NCBI GenBank assembly: GCA_010672965.1
Contig: JAAHFN010000026.1
Coordinates: forward strand, 62,001 to 126,000
From: Oscillatoria sp. SIO1A7
Lineage (GTDB): Bacteria > Cyanobacteriota > Cyanobacteriia > Cyanobacteriales > Laspinemataceae
DNA length: 64,000 nt
Direction of reading: 5' to 3'
The notes under the pieces are model-generated. The model was not told the origin of the DNA. It ran no database searches and saw only the letters and a list, made by a program, of their open reading frames with translations. A program made the position numbers and the translations under genes. Shown here in pieces: positions 27,572 through 36,627 of this stretch (within the stretch, counting starts at the first letter, position 1; every line of letters begins with the position of its first letter).

Positions 27572-28387
27572 TTATTCATCGCGATCGCCTTTTTTAAAAC
27601 TTCTCCCGGGAATAGACCGCCGTCGTCCCGGTTCCATAGACCCGCGCAGAAAATTAACTAGGTGCTGGACGTATTGATTATCCGCAAGCAACTCGACTTG
27701 CCCAAGCGCTTCTTTCATTGTGAGTTCAGAACCATAGATAATCCTAAACGCTTTTTTTAATAAAGAGATATCGTCCTTGCTCAGACCGGCTCGGCTCATA
27801 CCCACTTGGTTTAGGGTTCGCACTCGGGCAATATTGCCTTCCACCAGCATAAAAGGCGGTACGTCCCGAAGAATGCGACTGCATCCGCCGATCATGGATA
27901 ATTGGCCGACATGGACGAATTGATGAATTCCCACTATGCCGCCGATTGTGGCTCGCGAACCGATTGTGACGTGACCGGCCAAGGCGACGCTATTGGCAAT
28001 AACTACGCGATCGCCAATAGTGCAATTATGAGCCACATGCATATAGGCCATCAACAAGTTGTCATTGCCAATAACCGTGGCTTCCCCTTCGTGAGTAGCG
28101 CGGTTAATAGTCACATATTCGCGGATGGTATTGCGATCGCCGATTTTAGTCAGGCTTTCCGCACCGTCGTATTTTAAATCTTGGGGTTCTAAGCCTATCG
28201 CCGCTCCCGGAAAAATGCGATTTTTTGCTCCAATCTCCGTCAGACCATCTATAATTGCGTGGGCTCCGATAGTCGTTTCCGAGCCAATTGTCACTTTTTC
28301 GCCAATAATGGCATACGGTCCTACTTCCACGCTGGGATGGAGCTGGGCGGCAGGATGGACGATAGCTGTAGGATGAATTTTAGTCAT
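27572..28387 (-). CDS. lpxA: UDP-N-acetylglucosamine acyltransferase
   Basis: 271 residues. It transfers an R-3-hydroxyacyl chain from ACP to UDP-GlcNAc, the first step of lipid A synthesis, in the cytosol. The left-handed beta-helix hexapeptide repeats are obvious (IHPTAIVHPAAQLHPSVEVG onward), with the catalytic His in AHNCTIGD and GGIVGIHQFVHVG, and the helical C-terminal domain (RAGLSKDDISLLKKAFRIIY). The last 20 or so residues (RSIPGRSFKKGDRDE) come from a repeated 3' segment whose other copies lie just downstream, so the original C-terminus may have been SMETALQQSIPEV. It follows fabZ at a 250-bp gap filled with GGGGCAAAGGGAGC repeats. Confidence 0.94.
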   Translation of the reverse strand: MTKIHPTAIVHPAAQLHPSVEVGPYAIIGEKVTIGSETTIGAHAIIDGLTEIGAKNRIFPGAAIGLEPQDLKYDGAESLTKIGDRNTIREYVTINRATHEGEATVIGNDNLLMAYMHVAHNCTIGDRVVIANSVALAGHVTIGSRATIGGIVGIHQFVHVGQLSMIGGCSRILRDVPPFMLVEGNIARVRTLNQVGMSRAGLSKDDISLLKKAFRIIYGSELTMKEALGQVELLADNQYVQHLVNFLRGSMEPGRRRSIPGRSFKKGDRDE

Positions 28388-28637
28388 ATATAGCGATTAG
28401 CGATTAGCTTTCAGCTTTCAGCTAGAGAGCGGTCAGCGGAAGAGGCAGGGGGGCAAAGGGAGCAGGGGAGCAAAGAGAGCAGGGGGGCAAAGGGGGCAAA
28501 GGGAGCAAAGGGAGCGATCGCAATTAATCCGCTAATAAAAAACATCGAAAACTAAAACCTGTTAGCCCAGGCCAACGCGGCAAGAATGAGAGCTGACAGC
28601 TAAAAGCTGACAGCTAAGGGCTGAAAGCTAACAACAA

Positions 28638-29252
28638 TTAATCTATTAAAGAGAACATCAATTCGCCTTCGCTAGCTTTTTTGCCATTGACCGTAGCAAT
28701 TGCTTTCATCTTAGCGATTCGCTTGCGCTTGACAGATAGCAATTCAACAGTCATTATCAGTTGATCTCCAGGAACCACTGGCATACGGAAGCGAACTCCA
28801 TCAATACCAGCAAACACCCACAAACCCCGGGGTACATCTGGGAGCTGAGACAATACGATTCCGCCGACTTGAGCCATTGCCTCGACAATCAAGACCCCAG
28901 GCATAATCGGGCGTCCTGGAAAATGTCCTTGGAAATGAGGCTCGTTAAAGCTGACATTTTTTAAACCAACGGCGCGCTTTTCGGGCACATACTCGATAAT
29001 GCGGTCCACCAAGGCAAAAGGATAGCGGTGGGGCAACAGAGCGTGAATATCTTCGACGGTGGATACCGAAGTAACAGGCGTTGCAGTTCCATTGCCAGCA
29101 TCGGCTTGCGGTTCGGCGGACTCCGATGCCGTTGATGCCGAAGAAACTGGCGATGGGGTTCCATTACCAGTATCGGCTTGCGGTTGCGAGGACTCGGACT
29201 TAGAGGAGTTGGAGGAGTTAACGGGAGAATTAACGTCAGTCTGGATAGCCAT
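28638..29252 (-). CDS. fabZ: 3-hydroxyacyl-ACP dehydratase with a repeated N-terminal tail
   Basis: 204 residues from the ATG at 29252, overlapping the end of lpxC by 17 bp (translational coupling likely). FabZ dehydrates 3-hydroxyacyl-ACP in fatty-acid synthesis and competes for the LpxA/LpxD substrate. The hot-dog fold core begins at about residue 68: [18 protein letters not shown], with the catalytic His in [19 protein letters not shown] and the Glu in the same segment. Residues 10-60 are a low-complexity tail with a tandem repeat ([16 protein letters not shown] / [16 protein letters not shown]). Typical FabZ is about 145-165 residues, so this tail is an addition of unknown role. Confidence 0.93.
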   Translation of the reverse strand: MAIQTDVNSPVNSSNSSKSESSQPQADTGNGTPSPVSSASTASESAEPQADAGNGTATPVTSVSTVEDIHALLPHRYPFALVDRIIEYVPEKRAVGLKNVSFNEPHFQGHFPGRPIMPGVLIVEAMAQVGGIVLSQLPDVPRGLWVFAGIDGVRFRMPVVPGDQLIMTVELLSVKRKRIAKMKAIATVNGKKASEGELMFSLID

Positions 29253-30108
29253 GAGTTTTTGCAAGATGCAGCAGCTTGCGAGCCAACTCCACATGCAGGT
29301 TATGGCTCGCTTTGTACGCTAGGAAATGAGCGACTGGAATAGTACCCAGCAGACTCAAGTCCCCCACTAAGTCTAAAAGTTTATGACGAACTGGCTCATT
29401 TGCAAATCTTAAGGGCGGATTTAGCCAACTGTCCCCGTTGCAGACGAGAGCGTTCTCCAAGCTGCCGCCCTTAATTAAACCGGCGGCCCGCAATTGTTCG
29501 ATTTGCTCCGCAAAGCCAAAAGTTCGGGCAGGGGCAATTTCTGTAGCAAAGCTGGCATCAGTAGGAGCCCAACTGTGCCATTGGTTGCCGATCGCCGCCT
29601 GCTTGAAGTCAATCCCATAAGTGAATCGCAGCTCCGGGGCCGGTATGGCCGCCACAAAAGCATCGTCTTTGCGAACCCAAATGGGGGATTCCAGATAGAA
29701 AGTTTTAGAGATGGAATTGCCCGGGGTTTGGGATTTTTTTCCCGGTTCCTCCTCCACTTCTGCAATGCCAACTCGGGCGATCGCCTCTACCCATAGCTTG
29801 GCCGACCCATCCAGGAGCGGAACCTCTGGACCCGAGATTTCTATAGCCGCGCTGTTTACCCCCAGTCCCGCCAGAGCCGCCAGCAAATGTTCTGTAGTAC
29901 GAACCCCTACCTCTCCCACTGCCAATTCCGTGGAAAGGGTTGTTTGACGGACATATTCCACCGTCGCCGGAATTAAAACTGGATTTGCCAGATCCTTGCG
30001 CAGGAAGTATCTACCGCCAATATTGCTTGGCCGTAATAGCACTTTTGCTTCCTGCCCGCCATGCAGGCCAATTCCAGAAATAGCGAAGGAATCTTTTAGA
30101 GTTAGCAT
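29236..30108 (-). CDS. lpxC: UDP-3-O-acyl-N-acetylglucosamine deacetylase
   Basis: 290 residues from the ATG at 30108 ([18 protein letters not shown]). It is a Zn-dependent deacetylase, the committed step of lipid A synthesis. Landmarks: [16 protein letters not shown], the zinc ligand His in [27 protein letters not shown], and the C-terminal His/Asp ligands in [17 protein letters not shown] plus the catalytic His in [11 protein letters not shown]. In-frame ATGs further upstream fall inside a GGGGCAT array and would add only Met-Pro-Ala-Pro repeats, so I exclude them. No Shine-Dalgarno is visible because the array occupies the leader. Confidence 0.93.
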   Translation of the reverse strand: MLTLKDSFAISGIGLHGGQEAKVLLRPSNIGGRYFLRKDLANPVLIPATVEYVRQTTLSTELAVGEVGVRTTEHLLAALAGLGVNSAAIEISGPEVPLLDGSAKLWVEAIARVGIAEVEEEPGKKSQTPGNSISKTFYLESPIWVRKDDAFVAAIPAPELRFTYGIDFKQAAIGNQWHSWAPTDASFATEIAPARTFGFAEQIEQLRAAGLIKGGSLENALVCNGDSWLNPPLRFANEPVRHKLLDLVGDLSLLGTIPVAHFLAYKASHNLHVELARKLLHLAKTHGYPD

Positions 30109-30248
30109 TTTTTGGGCATAGGGCATGGGGCATGGGGCATGGGGCATAGGGCATGGGGCATAGGGCATTGGCAGTTGAGAACTAGGAGTTGCGAACTAAT
30201 GAAAAATTAATTATTCCGTCTTTCATCCTTCATCCTTCATCCTTCATC
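30109..30248. repeat. GGGGCAT minisatellite before lpxC
   Basis: Seven GGGCAT(A/G)GG units at 30115-30170, the same array type as before lpxB (20820-20845), followed by CATCCTT heptamers (30224-30248). Confidence 0.8.
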
Positions 30249-30378
30249 GGGAGCGTTTCACTTTTGCAGTCGGTAGCCCCTTTGGGCTTTGTTTGTGTAG
30301 CCGCGCCAGCCGCTTTTCGGAGGCGGGGCTTACGCCTATAGGCGCTGCTGCGGCTCCGTACAAAATTGAAATGCTCCC
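30249..30378. mobile_element. MITE-like element, family B, 130-bp form
   Basis: Ends GGGAGCGTTTCACTTTTGC and TACAAAATTGAAATGCTCCC. The interior GTGTAGCCGCGCCAGCCGCT ... GGCGCTGCTGCGGC forms a long hairpin and matches the partial copy at 27283. It lies between omp85 and lpxC, where a promoter or leader would be expected. Confidence 0.75.
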
Positions 30379-30435
30379 TCCTTAATCCTTCCCAATGCCC
30401 AATGCGAACATGCCCAATGCGAACATGCCCTCTAA

Positions 30436-33400
30436 TTAAAATCTCTCCCCAAGGCCGAAATGGAAGCGGCCTTGGCCTTCATCGTTGAGGCCGTAATCGA
30501 CTCGAATCGGGCCGAGGGGAGATTGGACGCGAATTCCTAACCCGTAGCCAAAACCGCTCCCCGGCTTTTCCCGAACCCCAGCCGGATCGCCGGGGACATC
30601 CGATCCGGTTCCCAAGTCCGTAGCGGCATCGAAAAATAAAGCGCCGCCTATTACAGAGAAAACCGGGAAGCGATATTCGAGGGTTGCCTGGACAAAGCTG
30701 CTGCCCGTTCCGACATCCCCTTCATCGTATCCACGGACGCTGGTGCTGCCTCCCAGGGAAAAGGCTTCGTAAGGGGGAACATCGCCAATTATGGTGCCTC
30801 CTTGCAAGTTAAAAGCTAGAACTTGCGGTCCAGAAGAAAAACCAATCAAACCAACTGGGATGTAATGGCTGACGCTGCCCCGCAGCCGATTCATAAAGAT
30901 ATTGCCGAGACCGATGGGAATAGATTGTTCGGTGCTGAGTCGGAATATGGAGCCTTGGGTAGCTCGCGCTACGTTATTGCGGCGATCGTAACTGGCAGCA
31001 AATTGCAGCATTAATAGGTCGTCCCTGCCATCATCGCTAAAGCTCAGGATGTTGCCCAGTTCGTCTTCAGGAGATACGTCCCCATCGCTATCGCGGATAG
31101 AAATTCGTTGATACTGCAGTCCTAGTGAAGTCCTCCAGTTGCGATTGATGGGGCGAGAGAAGTTGACCCCGCCGCCAAAACGGAGAATTCGGGGGCGATC
31201 GCCATTAGGCAATTCCACATCGCGATCGCCGCCATCAAAAATCAAAGAAAGCGTGCGCCGTCTAAACCCATTAATCGTGTAAGAAGTCCGGTAAGGATCG
31301 CCCTTAATCCAGGGATCGGTAAACCTCAAATCGTAGAGCAGCTCTCGTTGTCCCACCTGCAACTCAGCTCCCAACTTCTGATTTCTGCCAAACAGGTTTT
31401 GTTCCTGATAGCTCACCGTTCCAAACAAGCCGCTGGCAGAACTCACCCCAGCACCCGCTGCCACCGAGCCGGTACTCTTCTCGATCGCATTCACCACCAC
31501 AATCACTTCCCGGGGGTCTTCCGGGCTCGGATCTAGAGAAAGCTGCACGTCCTCAAAAATGCCGAGTCCAAATACTCGCTGCAAATCTCTTTCTATTGTC
31601 GCCCGGTTAAAAATATCCCCAGGCTGCAGCTGTAACTCGCGCAAAATAATGTAATCCTTGGTGCGACCTTTAATTGGTTCCCCATTTTCATCAGTCGGTT
31701 CCGCATCCTTATTCAGGAATAGGATTTGGATATCGGCAACCGTTCCCTCTGCCACCTCCAAAATAACCGTACCGCCCCTAGTTACCGGAGGCGAGTCAAT
31801 CACCCGCGCCAAAACATAACCATTTTCCCGATACCACTCATTTATTTCTCGAATCCCCTGCTGTAGCTGGCGAATGTTCAGGATTTCCCCGTACTGCTCT
31901 GAGAAAATCTCATCCACTACGCTCTGAGTCAATACCTGATTGTCTCGGACTTCCACCTTTTCTAAAGCTGGGTTAGCCTCGACCACAAAGGTAACTCTTA
32001 CTCCTAGGGGCGTATCCTCGGGCTCGGCTCGGACTTTGGCGAAAAAGCCCGTGGCAAATATAGCGTTAATATCTTCTTGTAGCTGGGCGCGAGTCGTAGT
32101 CCGTCCCGCTCGCAGAGAAATCACTTCATAGATTAAATCTTCGAGTTCGCCGGAAACTCCACTTACCGCTACCTCCGCTACTAATACTTCTGGTTGCGAT
32201 TGTCCCCCCGGTTGCGGGTTTGGTTGCGGGCGTACCGGGTTTGGTAAAACTGGCGGCCTCGGTTCCGGCCTCGGCTCCGGCCTCGGCGTATTTTGCGGCT
32301 GGGAATTCTCTGGCTCGGGAGTCGGCTGGGTACTATCCGGCTCTACCGATTCCTCTATATTCTCTGGTTCTATATTCTCTGGTTCTGTATTCTCTAGCTC
32401 CGGAGTCGGCTCGCTATTATCCGGCTCTACCGATTCCTCTATATTCTCTGGTTCTATATTCTCTGGTTCTATATTCTCTAGCTCGGGAGTCGGCTGGGTA
32501 CTATCCGGCTCTACCGTCTCCTCTATATTCTCTGGTTCTATATTCTCTGGTTCTGTATTCTCTAGCTCCGGAGTCGGCTCGCTATTATCCGGCTCTACCG
32601 CTTCCTCTGTATTCTCTGGTTCTATATCTATATTCTCTGACTCGGGAATCGGCGGCTCTACCGTTTCCTCTATATTCTCTGGTCCTGTATTCTGTAGTCC
32701 TATATTCTCTGGTTCTGGATTTTCCAGCTCAAAAGTTTGCTGGGTACTATCCGGCTCTATTGCATTCTCTATTGACGATTCTGTATTCTGTAGTCCTATA
32801 TTCTCTGGCTCTGGATTTTCTAGCTCAAAAGTTTGCTGGGTACTATCTGGCTCTACCGTCTCCTCTATATTCTCTAGTCCTGTATTCTGTAGTCTTATAT
32901 TCTCTGGCTCTGGATTTTCTAGCTCAAAAGTTTGCTGGGTACTATCCGGCTCTATTGCATTCTCTATTGACGATTCTGTATTCTGTAGTCCTATATTCTC
33001 TGGCTCAAAAGTTTGCTGGGTACTATCCGGCTCTACCGTTTCCTCTATATTCTCTAGTTCTGTATTCTGTAGTCTTATATTCTCTGGTTCTGGATTTTCT
33101 AGCTCAAAAGGCTGGGTACTATCCGGCTCTATTGCATTCTCTCGTCCTATATTTTCTGCTTCTATATTTTCTGGTTCTATATTTTCTGCATTTTCTGGCT
33201 CTGTATTCCCTGGCTCGGGAGTTAGCTGGGCAGTTTGCGGTTCTATCGTCTTGTCTATATTATTTATTTCTGTATTCTCTAGCTCGGGAGTCTGCTGAGG
33301 GAACGGCAGCTCTATCCTCTCCTCTATATTTTCTGGCTTGGCAGTCGGCTGGGTATTCTGTGGTGAAACAAGCGTTGGAGGGGTTTTTGGCTTTTGAGCT

Positions 33401-33684
33401 GCTGGCTTTTGAGCTGCTGGCTTTTGAGCTGCTGGCTTTTGAGCTACGCTGCCATAACGGGGAGCGATCGCCTCAGTTCCCGAGTCTTGCGAAAACACTT
33501 GCAATGGTTTTTCCAATCCGGTAAAGAGCGATCGCTTACCACTCGATCTACTTTCCCAGAAATCGGAATGCTGGGGAGAGCTGCTATCGTTCGTTACATC
33601 TGGCGTTTCTCCCCGGCTAGGGGTAGATACGCTCAGGATAGTTGAGGCGGCAACAACTGCCCCTAATAGGGAAGATAAGCGCAT
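30436..33684 (-). CDS. bamA: Omp85/BamA-family outer-membrane assembly protein with expanded repeat region
   Basis: About 1082 residues from the ATG at 33684 (MRLSSLLGAVVAASTILS, a signal peptide). Residues about 75-490 are a low-complexity tract of Glu/Pro/Asn repeats (PENIEPENIEE, VEPDSTQQTFELENPEPENI). A Pro/Arg-rich hinge leads to three POTRA domains (starting EVLVAEVAVSGVSGE, about 505-745), the count typical of cyanobacterial Omp85. The barrel follows (GVSSASGLFGTVSYQEQNLF to LGERF) with the conserved VRGYDEGDVG motif and a C-terminal Phe. It inserts beta-barrel proteins into the outer membrane and is the relative of plastid Toc75. Cyanobacterial Omp85 proteins often have a Pro-rich spacer, but one of about 400 repeat residues is extreme. 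Confidence 0.92.
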   Translation of the reverse strand: MRLSSLLGAVVAASTILSVSTPSRGETPDVTNDSSSPQHSDFWESRSSGKRSLFTGLEKPLQVFSQDSGTEAIAPRYGSVAQKPAAQKPAAQKPAAQKPKTPPTLVSPQNTQPTAKPENIEERIELPFPQQTPELENTEINNIDKTIEPQTAQLTPEPGNTEPENAENIEPENIEAENIGRENAIEPDSTQPFELENPEPENIRLQNTELENIEETVEPDSTQQTFEPENIGLQNTESSIENAIEPDSTQQTFELENPEPENIRLQNTGLENIEETVEPDSTQQTFELENPEPENIGLQNTESSIENAIEPDSTQQTFELENPEPENIGLQNTGPENIEETVEPPIPESENIDIEPENTEEAVEPDNSEPTPELENTEPENIEPENIEETVEPDSTQPTPELENIEPENIEPENIEESVEPDNSEPTPELENTEPENIEPENIEESVEPDSTQPTPEPENSQPQNTPRPEPRPEPRPPVLPNPVRPQPNPQPGGQSQPEVLVAEVAVSGVSGELEDLIYEVISLRAGRTTTRAQLQEDINAIFATGFFAKVRAEPEDTPLGVRVTFVVEANPALEKVEVRDNQVLTQSVVDEIFSEQYGEILNIRQLQQGIREINEWYRENGYVLARVIDSPPVTRGGTVILEVAEGTVADIQILFLNKDAEPTDENGEPIKGRTKDYIILRELQLQPGDIFNRATIERDLQRVFGLGIFEDVQLSLDPSPEDPREVIVVVNAIEKSTGSVAAGAGVSSASGLFGTVSYQEQNLFGRNQKLGAELQVGQRELLYDLRFTDPWIKGDPYRTSYTINGFRRRTLSLIFDGGDRDVELPNGDRPRILRFGGGVNFSRPINRNWRTSLGLQYQRISIRDSDGDVSPEDELGNILSFSDDGRDDLLMLQFAASYDRRNNVARATQGSIFRLSTEQSIPIGLGNIFMNRLRGSVSHYIPVGLIGFSSGPQVLAFNLQGGTIIGDVPPYEAFSLGGSTSVRGYDEGDVGTGSSFVQATLEYRFPVFSVIGGALFFDAATDLGTGSDVPGDPAGVREKPGSGFGYGLGIRVQSPLGPIRVDYGLNDEGQGRFHFGLGERF
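32300..33480. repeat. coding tandem repeats in omp85
   Basis: On the plus strand the array reads as variations of TCTATATTCTCTGGTTC and TGGGTACTATCCGGCTC, in higher-order units of about 110-240 bp that are partly identical (for example around 32710-32900 and 32900-33060). It encodes the Glu/Pro/Asn tract on the minus strand. AGCTGCTGGCTTTTG units (33395-33450) encode AQKPA repeats. Confidence 0.85.
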
Positions 33685-33772
33685 AGGTGTGTTTTTTGGC
33701 ACTTTCAAGCAATTCAAATAGATAATACCAATAATCGATAATCAACTGGCCTTAAAAAATAATTATTTTTGA

Positions 33773-34498
33773 TTATTTTTCACTTAAGACCTTTTCTAGA
33801 ACTTGTTGATAAGCTGCATCGACTTCTCCCAAGTCGAACCGAAAGCGATCCTTATCCATAACCCGCCGGTTTTCATCTGTCTCTAACTGATTCCAGAGCC
33901 GGCAAGTATCCGGGCTAATTTCATCGGCGAGTAATAACTCTCCTTGGCTGTCGAAACCAAATTCCAGTTTAAAGTCCACTAGGGTAATGCCTCTATTCTG
34001 GAAAAATTCTGAGAGTATCTCGTTGACTAGCAAGGCTTTTTCTCTGAGTTGCTCCACCTGTTCGGGAGTAGCTAGCTCTAAGAGGAGGAGGCGAGCGATC
34101 GTCAACAGCGGATCTCCCAAATCGTCGTTTTTATAGAAGAACTCTACCAGCGGATGTTTCAAGACCGTTCCTACGGCTAGTCCCGTTTGTTTGCACAGGC
34201 TACCGGCAGCCAAATTCCTGACTATCACTTCCAAGGGAACAATCTTCACCCGTCGCAGGAGCATTTGATTTGGTTCTACTTGCTCCAGAAAGTGGGTGGA
34301 TATGCCGCGTTCTTCTAGCAGCTCGAACAATTGCGCGCTAATCTTACAGTTAATGGCACCCTTGCCAGATATGCTGCCCTGCTTCTGACCATTAAAAGCA
34401 GTGGCATCATCCTTGAAATGGGCCATCACTGTATCTGGATCTTCCGTAACATAGAGAATTTTAGCTTTACCTTCATATAGTTTCTGACGAACAGACAT
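33773..34498 (-). CDS. purC: SAICAR synthetase
   Basis: 241 residues, full length. It joins CAIR and aspartate with ATP in de novo purine synthesis, in the cytosol. Landmarks: LYEGKAKILYVTEDPDTV at the start, FNGQKQGSISGKGAINC, PLEVIVRNLAAGSLCKQTG, PLVEFFYKNDDLGDPLL, and LVDFKLEFGFDSQGELLLADEISPDTCRLW. It heads the leftward block purC-omp85-lpxC-fabZ-lpxA, an order found in many cyanobacteria, with 88 bp to omp85. Confidence 0.95.
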   Translation of the reverse strand: MSVRQKLYEGKAKILYVTEDPDTVMAHFKDDATAFNGQKQGSISGKGAINCKISAQLFELLEERGISTHFLEQVEPNQMLLRRVKIVPLEVIVRNLAAGSLCKQTGLAVGTVLKHPLVEFFYKNDDLGDPLLTIARLLLLELATPEQVEQLREKALLVNEILSEFFQNRGITLVDFKLEFGFDSQGELLLADEISPDTCRLWNQLETDENRRVMDKDRFRFDLGEVDAAYQQVLEKVLSEK

Positions 34499-34639
34499 AA
34501 TTGTTTTCTACTTTACTGGAGTAATCCTCGAAGAGCGATCGCGCCCGGTTGGGTTAGCTCTCTGGCTGACTTATTCTACAAATAATTCCTTGAATTTTCT
34601 AGAGCTTTTGCGATCGCCAAGAAGAAAGGTTAGGGTAGA

Positions 34640-34835
34640 GGGGACCGGGAGGCATGGAAGCGGCAAGGGAGCAAGGGGGACACGGGGACATGGAGACAAG
34701 GGTAACAAGGGGACCTTCGGGACAAGGGGACAAGGGACGAGTCTCCGGGTCTCCGGGTCTCCGGGTCTCCCAGTCTCCGGGTCCCCCTTGCTCCCTTGCC
34801 CCCTTGCCCCCCTTGCTCCCCTGCCTCTTCCATGC
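34640..34835. repeat. simple repeats upstream of the pentapeptide gene
   Basis: GGGGACA-type units (34675-34735), four GTCTCCGG(G) units (34740-34785) and CTTGCCCC units (34787-34830). No clear promoter can be picked out in this 391-bp divergent gap between purC and the pentapeptide gene. Confidence 0.75.
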
Positions 34836-34889
34836 CCCAGATGTGGAAAATTTGTTTAATGAATACTGAGCTTCCCAGACGAAAATCTT

Positions 34890-36332
34890 ATGGGCTTTCA
34901 GGAAATTTTAGAAGATTATGCCAAAGGAGAAAGGGATTTCTCCGGTGCCGACCTCAGAGGGGCCAATCTAAGTGGAGCGGATCTAAGTGGAGCGGATCTA
35001 AGTGGAGCCGACCTTTCTCGCAGCAATCTCGGGGGTGCGGACCTGAGTAGCGTAGAACTCAAGGGGGCTAGCCTTTGGGAAGCCAATCTATATGATGCCG
35101 ATCTGTATGATGCCAAACTCAATAATGCTAATTTGACCGCTGCCAACCTGGTTAATACGAATCTCAGCAGCGCTCATTTGCAAAAAGCGAGACTTTATCG
35201 TGCCAAACTCGAAGATGCCAAACTCTTTGGCGCCTATCTGAGTTATGCGGATTTAACTTTTGCCAATTTGACTGGGGCCGACTTATTTCGCGCCTATCTG
35301 TTTCGCGCAGATTTGTATGGTGCCGACCTGTATGGCGCTCACCTGATTGGAGCCGACCTTTCTCGGGCAAATCTCAGTTATTGCAAACTTACCGAATGCG
35401 ACCTCAAAGATGTCAAGCTCGAATCCGCTGTCCTTAATGGTGCAGACCTCAAAAATGCAGATTTGAGCGGTGCCAAACTCACTAATGCTATGTTGTATGC
35501 TGCCGACTGTACCGGAGCCAATCTGGAAAAGGCGGATCTGAAAAATGCCGAAATGTTTGCAGCCATATTGATAGAGGCGAATTTAGGGCAAGCAAGCCTT
35601 AGAGGAGCCAAATTGAGCGAGGCCAATCTGAGGAAGGCTAATCTCCAGGGAACCGACCTGTATCGGACTAATATGTGTAGAGCCAATTTGAGTTTTTGTA
35701 ACTTAAGCAATATTCGCTTTGGCGGGGCAAATTGGAGCGAGGCCAATCTGACTCAGGCTAATCTCAGCGGTGCTATGCCCAGCGATCGCGATCGGGCTAA
35801 CGCTGACTTAAGCGAAACCTCGATTGCCTCCACCGTATCCTCGCCAAAAGAGGCGATCGGCTGTGTAGAAATCGCCTCCCTGACCGAGCCCCATTACATT
35901 TCCCTCAAAAACAAAGGTTCTATTTTGCTCGGCCGCCACCCGAGCGCTACGATAAGATTTGCTTCTCAGATGATTTCTCGACGGCACGCTACTATCGAAA
36001 CCAACGAGCAAGGAAACTACATTCTTCAGGACCATAACAGCACTAATGGCGTGTTCGTCAATAAGCAAAGAGTCAATGGTTCTATGGTGCTTCCAGATAA
36101 AGCTATCATTCAGATTGGTCCATTTACCTTGGTTCTCCAAGGGGACGAGTTGCACTTACTGATAAGAGAGACAGGGGAGCAATCCACAAACTCTAACTAC
36201 ACCGGTGCGGCATCTTTAAGCACCGTCAATCTCAGCGGTGCCAACTTGTTCGGCGCTAATCTTCGTGGCGTTACCCTAGATAAGATGAATCTCAGTGGGG
36301 CAATTCTCCCCGATGGAACTATCCGCGATTAA
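34890..36332 (+). CDS. pentapeptide-repeat protein with inserted FHA domain
   Basis: 480 residues. Residues 15-305 are nearly uninterrupted A(D/N)LXX pentapeptide repeats (GADLSGADLSGADLS, ANLYDADLYDAKLNNANL), forming a right-handed quadrilateral beta-helix. Residues about 335-425 are an FHA domain: GSILLGRHPSATIRFAS, the phosphothreonine-binding ISRRHATI, then NSTNGVFVNKQRV. A short second run of pentapeptides (VNLSGANLFGANLRGV) closes the protein, so the FHA domain appears inserted in the repeat solenoid. FHA binds pThr peptides, suggesting a link to Ser/Thr kinase signalling. No signal peptide. A GAF histidine kinase gene follows after 295 bp. Confidence 0.9.
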   Translation: MGFQEILEDYAKGERDFSGADLRGANLSGADLSGADLSGADLSRSNLGGADLSSVELKGASLWEANLYDADLYDAKLNNANLTAANLVNTNLSSAHLQKARLYRAKLEDAKLFGAYLSYADLTFANLTGADLFRAYLFRADLYGADLYGAHLIGADLSRANLSYCKLTECDLKDVKLESAVLNGADLKNADLSGAKLTNAMLYAADCTGANLEKADLKNAEMFAAILIEANLGQASLRGAKLSEANLRKANLQGTDLYRTNMCRANLSFCNLSNIRFGGANWSEANLTQANLSGAMPSDRDRANADLSETSIASTVSSPKEAIGCVEIASLTEPHYISLKNKGSILLGRHPSATIRFASQMISRRHATIETNEQGNYILQDHNSTNGVFVNKQRVNGSMVLPDKAIIQIGPFTLVLQGDELHLLIRETGEQSTNSNYTGAASLSTVNLSGANLFGANLRGVTLDKMNLSGAILPDGTIRD

Positions 36333-36627
36333 ACCGAAGTAAGTAGAAAGACTCGGTGTTGTATGGCACTACGCATATTTGGGCATATTTGGTTAGGGCA
36401 ATCTCATTGTTTGCCAAAGCTACGTCCTGGCAATGCTTGTGCTTGTGCTGACTGCTGACTGCTGATAGCCGATAGCTGACAGCTTACTGCTATCACTGTG
36501 AGGATCGATTTTTTCCTAAATCTGTAGAATGAATTAAAAAGCAAGCGTTTGGCTTTTGCTTACTGCAATGCTATTGGAACAATCCCTTAAAAATATTCGC
36601 GGGCAGGCTCGGGGAAAGGAGAAAGCA

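Noticed and set aside
32220-33524. A 434-codon open frame on the plus strand, rich in LYSLVLYSLA repeats
   Set aside because: It is the antisense of the omp85 repeat tract; composition comes from the minisatellite and no start site or homology is apparent.
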